A stretch of DNA of 42,870 nt from Isotricha intestinalis. Taxonomy: Eukaryota > Ciliophora > Litostomatea > Vestibuliferida > Isotrichidae. A program made the position numbers and the translations under genes. Below, piece by piece: positions 27,588 through 36,109 of the stretch. Numbering within the stretch: position 1 is the stretch's first letter; each line of letters opens with the position of its first letter. The stretch spans positions 1 through 42,870 of the forward strand of contig JAJJLU010003642.1 of NCBI GenBank assembly GCA_023807065.1, written 5' to 3'. The notes under the pieces are model-generated. The model was not told the DNA's origin, did no database searches, and worked only from the letters and a program-made list of their open reading frames with translations.

Positions 27588-29549
27588 TTAAATTATATCT
27601 AAATAATTTTTTAATTCTTCTTCTGTTAAGGTTACTAAATTTATTTTATTGTTTTCATTTACTTTATTGTAAATTGTTAATATTTCTTTTTTTAATTTTT
27701 CTTTTATATTTTCTTTTATAATGAATTCTTGAATATAATTAATATTCATTAAATTTAATTGTACTTTTTCCATTAAATGTTCAACTAAATTAATTGTTTG
27801 ATCATGAGAAATACTTTCTTTTAATCCTTCTTCAAATTTAACAATAGATAAAACATTATCAATTATTAATTTTACAGTTCTTTCAATTAATTCATTTAAA
27901 CATTTTTGATTTTTTTCATTTTGAAAATTAGAATTTAAAATATTTAAAAGATTAATTATTTTAAATAATATTTCTATTCTCTTTTCATTTTTTACTATTT
28001 CATTATCAGAAAAAAAATGAATTAAATAAATATATAAATCATGTTTATTTGGATTTACTATATCTTTATCATCGTTTATTATTTTATATTTTTCATATAA
28101 AGTTAAAATTTTTTTATAATCTTCTATTAAATTTATTATTTCTAAATTTATTGTTCCTTCATTTGTTATTAAAACTTGACTTTCTGAAAAATAATTTGAA
28201 ATATTTTCTTTAAATTTTTGTAATTTTCTGATTTTTTCATTTGAAATTTTTTTAAATAAAGAAGAATAATTTTTTTTATAATTTTCAATAACTGAACTTA
28301 ATTTTAAATTAATATTTGAAAGATTATTTTTTTTAAAAATTAATTCTATTTTTTCAGTATAAAAATAAGAAAGAAGAGTGATTTTATAAATTTCAGAAAA
28401 ATCTAATTTTTTCTTTTGAGTATGTTGAAAAAATAAATCTTCAAAAATAAATAATATTGTATTAACATTACTTATTAAAGAAGTAAAATCAATATTTTTA
28501 GTTTGACTTATTAATTCCATAATTTTTTCAACATCTAAATTTTTATTTTCTATTTCAGGATAATTTAATAAAGATAAAATATCATTTTTTAATAATAAAT
28601 TATTTTCTCTTATTTCATTTATAAAGAAATAATTTAATAAAATAAATTCTTTCATAAAATAAAATATAAAATCTTCATTTAAATTAGTAAAAATTTCATC
28701 GAAATTTTTGGAATTTAAAACTAAATATTTTTCTCTTAAAATTTCTTCACATACTTTTTTTCTCATTTGAGTATATTCATTTAAAACAAAAGATACATAT
28801 TTATCTTTTTCTTTAATATAATTTAAAAGAATTAAAATTTCTTTAAATTCATTTTCTGAAAAATTTTTTTTATTAAATCTAAAAAAATTTTTTAAATAAA
28901 TCACAATTTTTTCATGTAACATTTCATCAATAGTATTATAATGTTCTTTAACACTTAATAATAAAGTTTTAGAAAAATTAGAAGAATTTTTTTGTATAAT
29001 ATCAATATTATCTCTTAAATTTTCCATTTTTAGAATAAGAGAAAAATTTCTTTTTTGATTTTTATTATTATTATCTTCATTAATATTTAATTCATCTTTT
29101 TCTTCTTTTGTTATTAATATTTTATCTAAAAAAGTTTTTAAAATTTCATTTCTTATTAAAATACCTTTATTATCTTTTAAATAATCACTATAAAATTCTA
29201 TAAATTCATTTATTTCTTTTTCATTATCATGAATTGATTTTGTTATTTCTTTATATTCATTTTGAATTATTTTTTCATGCATTAATATTTCATTTACTTT
29301 ATCTATATTTTCTTTATAATGTGTTAAAAGATTTTTCATATCATTAAATAAAGATTTTTCAAATTTTGAAATTATTTCTTGAGGAGAATATATTGAATTT
29401 ATTTCTGATAAGTTTTTTTCTTTATTTTTATATTCTATTATATTCTTTTCTTCTATAAATTTTAACATCTTTTTAGTTTTTTCTGAATTAAAATCTATTT
29501 TTTTTATTTTGTTTATTATATCTAAATGTTTGTTTCTGAAAGAACTCAT
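27588..29549 (-). CDS. COG6: Conserved oligomeric Golgi complex subunit 6
   Basis: 653 residues (human about 657). COG6 belongs to lobe B of the COG tether, which directs retrograde vesicles within the Golgi. The N-terminal half has the expected coiled-coil start (RNKHLDIINKIKKIDF) and a helical region ending LIRNEILKTFLDKILITKEEKDEL, which fits the family's AFLSKFQLTSDE-type segment. The alpha-helical rod contains LNYIKEKDKYVSFVLNEY (compare LQDRPVLYKYTLDEF) and NLNEDFIFYFMKEFIL. No transmembrane segment or signal peptide is present. Divergence is high but the order of landmarks is right. The TMEM237-like gene follows only 49 bases later. Confidence 0.8.
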   Translation of the reverse strand: MSSFRNKHLDIINKIKKIDFNSEKTKKMLKFIEEKNIIEYKNKEKNLSEINSIYSPQEIISKFEKSLFNDMKNLLTHYKENIDKVNEILMHEKIIQNEYKEITKSIHDNEKEINEFIEFYSDYLKDNKGILIRNEILKTFLDKILITKEEKDELNINEDNNNKNQKRNFSLILKMENLRDNIDIIQKNSSNFSKTLLLSVKEHYNTIDEMLHEKIVIYLKNFFRFNKKNFSENEFKEILILLNYIKEKDKYVSFVLNEYTQMRKKVCEEILREKYLVLNSKNFDEIFTNLNEDFIFYFMKEFILLNYFFINEIRENNLLLKNDILSLLNYPEIENKNLDVEKIMELISQTKNIDFTSLISNVNTILFIFEDLFFQHTQKKKLDFSEIYKITLLSYFYTEKIELIFKKNNLSNINLKLSSVIENYKKNYSSLFKKISNEKIRKLQKFKENISNYFSESQVLITNEGTINLEIINLIEDYKKILTLYEKYKIINDDKDIVNPNKHDLYIYLIHFFSDNEIVKNEKRIEILFKIINLLNILNSNFQNEKNQKCLNELIERTVKLIIDNVLSIVKFEEGLKESISHDQTINLVEHLMEKVQLNLMNINYIQEFIIKENIKEKLKKEILTIYNKVNENNKINLVTLTEEELKNYLDII

Positions 29550-29847
29550 TTAATAATTAAATGTTTTTTAAAATTAAAATTATTATTTAAATTTATTCAT
29601 TCAATTTTTAATTAAATTTTTAAGTGGATTTAATTAAAAATGATATGGACTTATAGAATAAAAAAAATATTTAAACAAATTTAAAATATTTCATCAAATG
29701 AAAATACTTTTAAAAAACAAGAATATATAATTATATCTACACCAAAAATAAAAACAAAGAAAATCATTTGATTCTTAAAAACAAATATAAAAAATATTAT
29801 TTTTATTATATAATATATACAAAAAAATAATAATAAAAAAATTAAAA

Positions 29848-31044
29848 ATGGAAGCAAATTCGAAAAAAAAAATATCTAGTACTGATATAAAAAAGTTAGA
29901 AGAAATAGGTTCAGGTTCTTATGGACAAATATATAGTGTATTAAATGTTAAAACAAAGCAAGTTTTAGCTTTGAAAAGAATATTAAAAGAGAAATTTAAA
30001 AATGACAAAAAATTAGAAGAATTATTATTAAACGAAATAAACTTTCTTACTAATTTAAATAACAATAATATAATTAAATTATATGATTTTATTGATTCAC
30101 CTCATAATTTAAATTTATTATTAGAATATTGTAATGGAGGAAATTTATCTGATTATAATACTTATTTAAAAGATAATAAAAAGGTAATGAATGAAAAAAC
30201 ATTACAAAAAATAATAGCTCAAATTTCTTCAGGTTTAAAATATTTACACGACCACAAAATAATACATAGAGATATCAAATTAGAGAATATATTAATTAAT
30301 TTTGATGAAATAAAAAACACTGAAGAAAACTATAAAAAAATAAATTATTCAGAAAGAAATTTTGACAATTCTGTTTTTACATTAAAAATAGCAGATTTAG
30401 GTTTATCAAAAAATATATCAGAATCAAATGTAGCATCAACAATATGTGGAAGTCCACTAACAATGTCTCCAGATTTATTTTCAAATGAAAGATGTTATAA
30501 TACAAAAGCAGATTTATGGTCTTTAGGAGTTATCACTTATCAATTATTAATTGGAGATCCTCCTTTTGATGGTTTAAGTGTAAATTCTGTTATTTTTCAA
30601 ATTAAAGATGGATTATATAATTATCCTAATAATATTACTGTCTCTTATGAAATTATCTCTTTTATTAATGGATTATTACAGTTTAATCCTGAAAAAAGAT
30701 TTAATTGGGAACAAATTTTAAATCATCCTTTTCTCACTGGTGATGTGGAAAAATTTCACTTTATTAACTTAGAAAATATTGATAATAATAATTTACAGTT
30801 TGATGCGAAAAAAACAGATAATTTTGATAATTATATTTGGCTTCCTTTTATTTCTAAAAATTGTGAAAATTTAGATAAAATTTCTGTTCATAATTTTAAT
30901 GATAATCAGAATAAAGATGATACTAATAATAATAAGAAAAATAATAATTTTGAAGATAATGAGAAAGAACAATTGTATAAGATAGTTTTATTGAGTGATG
31001 ATTTTAATGTTGATGAAGGTTATATAAAAAGTAAATTTTCATGA
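29848..31044 (+). CDS. ATG1/ULK-like Ser/Thr protein kinase
   Basis: 398 residues with an N-terminal kinase domain at about 14-297: GSGSYGQIYSV glycine loop, LALKRI lysine, catalytic HRDIKLEN near 141, and an activation segment ending GSPLTMSPDLF. The GSPL-x-MSP/APE signature, the early position of the domain and the LLEYCNGGNLSDY hinge recall ATG1/ULK kinases. A 17-20-residue insert (KNTEENYKKINYSERNF) lies between the catalytic loop and the Mg motif. That motif reads ADLGLSK, DLG instead of DFG, keeping the essential Asp. The ~100 C-terminal residues are Asn/Asp-rich without a recognised domain, shorter than in true ATG1. A role in autophagy is plausible but unproven. Confidence 0.88.
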   Translation: MEANSKKKISSTDIKKLEEIGSGSYGQIYSVLNVKTKQVLALKRILKEKFKNDKKLEELLLNEINFLTNLNNNNIIKLYDFIDSPHNLNLLLEYCNGGNLSDYNTYLKDNKKVMNEKTLQKIIAQISSGLKYLHDHKIIHRDIKLENILINFDEIKNTEENYKKINYSERNFDNSVFTLKIADLGLSKNISESNVASTICGSPLTMSPDLFSNERCYNTKADLWSLGVITYQLLIGDPPFDGLSVNSVIFQIKDGLYNYPNNITVSYEIISFINGLLQFNPEKRFNWEQILNHPFLTGDVEKFHFINLENIDNNNLQFDAKKTDNFDNYIWLPFISKNCENLDKISVHNFNDNQNKDDTNNNKKNNNFEDNEKEQLYKIVLLSDDFNVDEGYIKSKFS

Positions 31045-31177
31045 TTTAAAGAATTATTAGATATTTTTCTTTTTTAAGAATTTTTTTATTTTTTTTTAAA
31101 AATATTATTTTAAAAATTGCCTTCTTAAATATTTATAATAAGAAGTGAAAAAAATTAAATTTAACTTAAAAGAAGAA

Positions 31178-31435
31178 ATGGGAAGGAAAAAAATAAAAAG
31201 AAAAATAATAAAATTTAAACAACCTAAAGTTCCTATAATATTTGATTGTCCATTTTGTAATATAAAAAATTGTATTTCAATAAAAATAAATAAGAAAAAA
31301 GGAGATTATAATATAAATTGTAGTAAATGTCATATTTATTATAATTCAAAATCAAAAAATTTTACTGAACCAATTGATGCTTATTGTGAATGGATTGATT
31401 TATGTGAAAATTTAAACGAAAATCAAGAAAATTAA
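31178..31435 (+). CDS. ELOF1: Transcription elongation factor ELOF1 (Elf1)
   Basis: 85 residues (human 83). ELOF1 binds RNA polymerase II near the DNA entry side and supports elongation and transcription-coupled repair. The ATG at 31178 gives MGRKKIKRK, the family's basic N-tail; an upstream GTG would add unrelated residues. The zinc ribbon is intact: CPFCNIKNC and CSKCH supply two Cys pairs. The C-terminal signature EPIDAYCEWIDLCE matches the family's EPVDVYSDWIDACE. It sits 133 bases after the kinase gene and converges with the next gene over 73 bases. Confidence 0.96.
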   Translation: MGRKKIKRKIIKFKQPKVPIIFDCPFCNIKNCISIKINKKKGDYNINCSKCHIYYNSKSKNFTEPIDAYCEWIDLCENLNENQEN

Positions 31436-31508
31436 AAATTAATTTGATAAATAAGAATCTAATAATTTAAAGTTAATTATTAATATTAAAAATTTTTTAT
31501 AATTTTTT

Positions 31509-32504
31509 TCATTTTTCAATATAAACACCATATTTTTTTTCATATTCTTTTATTAAATCAAGATAAAAAGAAGTATTTTTAAATTTTTTTATTTTTTTTT
31601 CAAATTTTTCTTTTATTAATCTAGAATCTTTATGTAAACTATATTCTCCAAAAGCAATCAATTTATATTTTAATTTTATTAATTCAATATTTTTAGAATG
31701 TTTTTTTTTAAATTTTTCATCATTTAAAAAATCATTTAAAAATTTAATATTTTTGATTCCAAATTTTTCTTTTATTTCATTTACATTATCATAAATATAT
31801 AAATTATAAAAATAATGAAAATCACTTTTAAAAATATTTTCCAATTGATTTGTTATAAAATTACCATTTTTATCTTTAAGTTTTTTTATATTATTTACAT
31901 TATTGTATTGTTCTTTGTGTTTTTTCTCTTTTCCTTTTGAATATTTATCATTAATATTATTTGACAAAATTTTTTCGATATTTGAACTAAAAAAAATTTC
32001 ATTGAAAATTTTTGAATCATCTTTCAGTATTTGAGCATTAATTTTTCTTATTTTACAATGTTTAGGAATTTTATTTTCCGAAATTAATATATTAATAATA
32101 TACTTTATTATTCCAATTATAAATTCTATCACTTTATGTTTTATATTACAAAATATTATATCTGATCGACAATAATCTTCATATTTAATTTCAATATTCT
32201 TTTTTTTAATTTCATAATATAAATATTTAAATTTCAAATATTGATGTTTTAGAATTGGAAATTGAATAAATTGATTTATTTTATGAACAAAATTAATAAA
32301 ATTCTCATTTAATTCTATATCTTTTTGTTTGAAAGTTTCTATATCATCAGAATCATTTTTTTTATTATCAGAATCTTCTTTTGTAGTCATTATATTATTA
32401 TTTTGACAAATATTTTTCATAAAATCTATTTCAGTCTCAAAATCTTTTTCATTTTTAGAAAAATCTCTGATGAATTGTTCTGAGTCAAAATTTTCATCGT
32501 TCAT
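31509..32504 (-). CDS. Hypothetical charged protein
   Basis: 331 residues, Lys/Asn/Asp-rich, with no signal peptide. A central segment around 75-150 is less repetitive (INQFIQFPILKHQYLKFKYL, then KHKVIEFIIGIIKYIINILIS); the second part is hydrophobic but more like an amphipathic or buried helix than a clear membrane span. The C-terminal ~100 residues are helical and basic, ending in YEKKYGVYIEK. I recognise no family. A single long frame with neighbour-like codon use and its own ATG/TGA supports a real gene. Confidence 0.78.
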   Translation of the reverse strand: MNDENFDSEQFIRDFSKNEKDFETEIDFMKNICQNNNIMTTKEDSDNKKNDSDDIETFKQKDIELNENFINFVHKINQFIQFPILKHQYLKFKYLYYEIKKKNIEIKYEDYCRSDIIFCNIKHKVIEFIIGIIKYIINILISENKIPKHCKIRKINAQILKDDSKIFNEIFFSSNIEKILSNNINDKYSKGKEKKHKEQYNNVNNIKKLKDKNGNFITNQLENIFKSDFHYFYNLYIYDNVNEIKEKFGIKNIKFLNDFLNDEKFKKKHSKNIELIKLKYKLIAFGEYSLHKDSRLIKEKFEKKIKKFKNTSFYLDLIKEYEKKYGVYIEK

Positions 32505-32986
32505 TTATAATGATAATTGAATGATAACTTTTTTTCAATAATATAATCATTTAATAATTTAGAATAATTAATGTTTATAATTTTAAACATATATATTAGA
32601 TAAAGGATTTAAAATAGATAAGTTCATATTCATATAAATAATTATATTTATATTTTTGAAATAAACTGATTTTTTATTTGACAATTAGATGATTATATTA
32701 ACTTGAATAAGATTTATTTATTTCTTAAAAAACAATAAGGATAATGTTTTGAAAAACTCATAATTAGAAAATAAAGAAAAAATCATAATAATAATTAGAA
32801 TTACAAAAACAATTTTTCTAAATATAAAGAATAAATTTTGTAAATTAATTTGATGAATAAAATAAATGAAAAAATAATTCTAAAAATTAAAACTCTTTTA
32901 TAAACAACCTTAAAAAAAAACAAAAAAAAAAGACTCTAAATAAGAAAATAAAATTAAAAAACTATATACAAACTTAAAAAAAATGT
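32505..32986. other. Intergenic region, nothing recognised
   Basis: 482 bases, almost pure A/T, between two minus-strand genes. It must include the promoter of the hypothetical gene and the 3' end of the UBX-like gene. Stops occur in all frames at short intervals, and no RNA gene, repeat or motif is visible. Confidence 0.6.
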
Positions 32987-33394
32987 TCAAAGATCATCTT
33001 CATTATGAATAACAATGTTACAATTTTTTCCAATACCTGAATCTTGAATAGATAAATGAGTATTATATAACACTTTTCCTTCATGTTCAGAATACATATT
33101 AATATCAGAATTTTTTCTTAATTTAAATTTTGCAAAAGTTTTAATATCTTCAATAGAATCAGTAGGTCTAAATCTTCTTAAAAATCCTTCTTCACCTTTT
33201 TTTTCTTTTATTCTTATTGAATAATATTCTTCATCTTCTTTTGGCTCTTCTGGTAATTTTTTTTCCAATTGTTTATAATAATCTATTTTTGAATCTTCTA
33301 TTATTGTTGCTAATTCTTTCTGGTCAAAATATTTTGCTTGTATTTTTTTCATTTTTTCATAAAATTCTCTGTCATCTTCTTTTTCATCTTTCAT
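32987..33394 (-). CDS. Small protein with C-terminal UBX/ubiquitin-like domain
   Basis: 135 residues. The first ~55 residues are charged and helical (EFYEKMKKIQAKYFDQKELATII). From about residue 57 a beta-grasp fold is suggested: YYSIRIKEKKGEEGFLRRFRPTDSIEDI, then helix KTFAKFKL, then strand NINMYSEHEGKVLYN and IGKNCNIVIHNED. The RRFRPTDSIEDIKTFA step is typical of UBX domains, which often recruit the p97/Cdc48 ATPase. The FPR loop usual in p97-binding UBX domains is not evident, so binding cannot be assumed. A plain ubiquitin-like protein is an alternative. Confidence 0.8.
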   Translation of the reverse strand: MKDEKEDDREFYEKMKKIQAKYFDQKELATIIEDSKIDYYKQLEKKLPEEPKEDEEYYSIRIKEKKGEEGFLRRFRPTDSIEDIKTFAKFKLRKNSDINMYSEHEGKVLYNTHLSIQDSGIGKNCNIVIHNEDDL

Positions 33395-33559
33395 TTTTTT
33401 TATAAATTTTTCATTAAATTATTATTTCTTTTAGGAAAAAAAATGAATTAATGATTTATTATTGATCAATTAAATTGTGAATTTTGTTTTATTTGAATAT
33501 AAAAAAGAAAATATTTTTTTTTATATTTTAAATAACTTTAAAATTTTTAAGAAAAAAAA

Positions 33560-33751
33560 TTATTTACGGTTTTTCAAACATTGTTGATATGCTTCATAGC
33601 AACGAGCCAAACATTTAGGACGATATTCTACAAAGGTTAAGTGATGACAATTTTTTTGACATATATTTAACCTTACATTACATGGTGGTTTATCTTCATA
33701 TGAAAATGATAATAATGATAAGAATATAAAAAGAATGATTGAAAGCTTCAT
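33560..33751 (-). CDS. Secreted cysteine-rich peptide 1 (predicted helical hairpin)
   Basis: 63 residues. Residues 1-17 are a strong signal peptide (MKLSIILFIFLSLLSFS), leaving a basic mature peptide of about 45 residues. Six Cys at 24, 31, 35, 47, 51 and 58 give C-x6-C-x3-C-x11-C-x3-C-x6-C. The i, i+7, i+11 spacing places each Cys triplet on one helix face, and the mirror order suggests two antiparallel helices joined by C24-C58, C31-C51 and C35-C47. I know no named family with exactly this pattern; it is like an enlarged alpha-hairpinin. Its role (pheromone, defence, other) is unknown. It diverges from peptide 2 over 131 bases. Confidence 0.85.
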   Translation of the reverse strand: MKLSIILFIFLSLLSFSYEDKPPCNVRLNICQKNCHHLTFVEYRPKCLARCYEAYQQCLKNRK

Positions 33752-33882
33752 TTTTCTTATAATTTTATTTTGATGAAAAATAAAAAAGAAAAATTAATTA
33801 AAATATTAATTAAATTTAAAGATAATTCCTGTTGAAAAATAAAGAATATAAATTCAATAAAAAAATTTTATAAATAAAAAAA

Positions 33883-34071
33883 ATGAAGCCTTTATACTTT
33901 CTTTTTATAATCATATCATTGTTTATAATTTCAATTGAAGAAAGAGTAACTTGTGAACAAATGTTGCTATTTTGTAAAAATTCATGTGCCTTCCAACAAG
34001 GTTTGGCCCGTCAAGTATGTGAGAGTACTTGCAATTCACAGTATTTTAGATGCATCAAAAACAAAAAATAG
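33883..34071 (+). CDS. Secreted cysteine-rich peptide 2 (predicted helical hairpin)
   Basis: 62 residues with signal peptide MKPLYFLFIIISLFIIS followed by IEE. Cys at 24, 31, 35, 46, 50 and 57 give C-x6-C-x3-C-x10-C-x3-C-x6-C, the same plan as peptides 1 and 3 with a loop one residue different. Between the Cys residues little is shared with its paralogues. It ends in basic KNKK, like the KNRK of peptide 1. The stop is TAG, rare in this window. The leader TTTTATAAATAAAAAAA just before the ATG resembles that of peptide 3. It is an intact single frame in its own right, convergent with peptide 3. Confidence 0.85.
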   Translation: MKPLYFLFIIISLFIISIEERVTCEQMLLFCKNSCAFQQGLARQVCESTCNSQYFRCIKNKK

Positions 34072-34297
34072 ATATTTAAAAATATAAAAAACTATCTTTT
34101 TTATTTTCTTTTTTTATTTTATATTTTTAAATTGAAAGATTAAAGAAAAAAATCTAAAATAAAAAATTTCAAAAAACCCGGTTTTTCTTTATTTAATATT
34201 ATTGTTGATTTGAATAAAATTAAAAAAAACTTATTGAAAATATAAATCTTAATATGGGAATAAAAAGTCAATTAAAAATAACTAAGTTATTTAATAA

Positions 34298-34486
34298 TTA
34301 CCAACAAAATTTCAAACAATTAGTATAAACTTTTCTGCATTCATTATTACACCATTGTAATTTGTCAGGATGTTTTTGACATCTATTTTTGCATCTTTCA
34401 TAATAAAACTTGCAACCTTCTCTTGTATTTTCTAATGAAAATGTTATTAATGATATAAGCATAAAAAGAAAGATTGAAAGTTTCAT
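34298..34486 (-). CDS. Secreted cysteine-rich peptide 3 (predicted helical hairpin, seventh Cys)
   Basis: 62 residues with signal peptide MKLSIFLFMLISLITFS, very like that of peptide 1. Cys at 25, 32, 36, 46, 50 and 57 keep the C-x6-C-x3-C-x9-C-x3-C-x6-C plan with the shortest loop. A seventh Cys (61) sits next to the C-terminal Trp, so the chain could form an intermolecular disulfide or a different pairing. The mature part is basic and aromatic (KFYYER, RKVYTN). It shares the TTTTATAAAT leader with peptide 2. Confidence 0.85.
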   Translation of the reverse strand: MKLSIFLFMLISLITFSLENTREGCKFYYERCKNRCQKHPDKLQWCNNECRKVYTNCLKFCW

Positions 34487-34680
34487 TTTTTTGATTTATA
34501 AAAATAATAATTGTTTTCTTTTTTAATTCTTTAAAAAAAAAATTTATAGTTATTTCATATGAAAATGAAAATAATCATACAATCTTTTTTTGTTTATAAA
34601 TTTATATTTTTTATTTTATTTTAAGTTAATTAATTTTAATTTATTAGATTAAAATATATTATTTTATTCTTCTTGTTTAT

Positions 34681-35910
34681 TTAATTAATTGAATAATATT
34701 CTTCATTTTTATTTTTTTGATTTTTGATTTTTGTTTTTTTTACTTTTGAATAAATACATATGATTAATATTATAATAAATAAAATAGAAATTATAATTAT
34801 TGTATTTTTAATATAATTTAAATTATTTGTTTTTTCAAAATTTCCTTCTAAAAATTGAATAACTTTTTTATCTTGATTAAATCCAATAATATATTTTTTA
34901 AAAAAAGGTTCTCCAAAAATCCATTCTACATTTTCTTTATCTGTAAAATAAACTAAGAAATAATATTTATTATCATATTTATAAAAAAGATCTTTTGAAT
35001 TAAATTCGAAAGTTAAATTAATTGATTTTAAATAAAATTTTAAAGGTTTAAATTCAGCTAAATCAACATTATCATTACAATAAAAAAAAATATTTTCTTC
35101 TTTCCATTTATTAATTAACAATTGAGAATAACATTTATTTAAAATTATTTGTTCTTTAAAAAAATGTTTTTCAACTTCAATTTTATATTCTTTATTTCCT
35201 CGAATGAATCCATTTTCAATTTGAAAAAAACCTTTTGAATAACAAAATAATAATTCTTTATCACCTGAAAAAATATTATCAAAAACTATTCCAAATCTAT
35301 TTTTATTATCTAAAATTTCTTTTGTAAATTTGATATTTTCATTTAATAAATTTCCAATATATAATTTACCTTCTTTTTCATTTTCATATTTTATATAAAA
35401 ATTATATGAATCTATTATTTTATTTTTTTTTAATTGATATATTAAATTATAGTCTTTGTCTTCATTAAATATTCTTAATCCTAAAACTCCACTTATATTA
35501 AATTTATATTGAGAAACAAGTAAAAAGTTAATTTTTTCAAAATTTATTTTTTCTTTAATGAAATAATCATAACTTTTGAAAGCAAAAGTAAAATCTTGAT
35601 ATGTATATTGAATTAATTTATTATCATATGAGTTATATGTTGATGATAAACTTTCATTAAATTTAATTATATTTCCTTCACATTTGGAACTCGTTATATA
35701 AATGCAAAAAGTACTTTGTTGAATTAATAAAGGAATTTTTTGATTTGGATTACCTATATTTATATCACTTTCAATTTGATTTCTATATAAATATTCAATA
35801 AAGTTTGTTATATTAAATTCTTTTTTAAAATCAACTTTCTTAAAATGAAAAGTTATTTCACTAAAAACTTTAAGAATTAAAAAAAATAAAAATAGGATTT
35901 GCATTCTCAA
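34681..35910 (-). CDS. Membrane-anchored aspartic-protease-like protein lacking catalytic motifs
   Basis: 409 residues: an N-terminal signal peptide (MRMQILFLFFLILKVFSE), a ~340-residue lumenal or extracellular domain, and a C-terminal transmembrane helix at about 365-388 with a basic tail. The domain follows the pepsin (A1) fold. INIGNPNQKIPLLI corresponds to the IGTPPQ strand, FNESLSSTYNSY to the SSTY step, GVLGLRI to GILGLG, KLYIGNL to a G-G strand, and WIFGEPFFKKYIIGFNQDKKVIQF to the end of the fold. The first catalytic DTGSS is replaced by QQSTF (residues 64-68), and the second DTGT/S is not found where expected. It is probably a pseudoprotease and might bind peptides. It lies next to the three secreted peptides. 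Confidence 0.85.
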   Translation of the reverse strand: MRMQILFLFFLILKVFSEITFHFKKVDFKKEFNITNFIEYLYRNQIESDINIGNPNQKIPLLIQQSTFCIYITSSKCEGNIIKFNESLSSTYNSYDNKLIQYTYQDFTFAFKSYDYFIKEKINFEKINFLLVSQYKFNISGVLGLRIFNEDKDYNLIYQLKKNKIIDSYNFYIKYENEKEGKLYIGNLLNENIKFTKEILDNKNRFGIVFDNIFSGDKELLFCYSKGFFQIENGFIRGNKEYKIEVEKHFFKEQIILNKCYSQLLINKWKEENIFFYCNDNVDLAEFKPLKFYLKSINLTFEFNSKDLFYKYDNKYYFLVYFTDKENVEWIFGEPFFKKYIIGFNQDKKVIQFLEGNFEKTNNLNYIKNTIIIISILFIIILIICIYSKVKKTKIKNQKNKNEEYYSIN

Positions 35911-36109
35911 AGTTAAAAAAATAAAAAAATTATTAAAAAATTTTGAATTTATATTTTTTATATTTAAATTGTAATTTCTAAAAATTCAATTATTATCATA
36001 ATCATTAATATAAAGTAATATATTACATTCAAATAAATTTTTATAAATAATTTCACATTCTATTTTTTTTAGGTAAAAATTATATATATATTTATAAAAC
36101 AGAAAACAA

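Noticed and set aside
31145..31177. Upstream GTG start for ELOF1
   Set aside because: The family begins MGRxKxKRK, matched exactly by the ATG at 31178.
33560..34071. Small peptides as small-Tim (twin C-x3-C) or CHCH mitochondrial proteins
   Set aside because: All three have clear secretory signal peptides and an additional outer Cys pair at x6 spacing.
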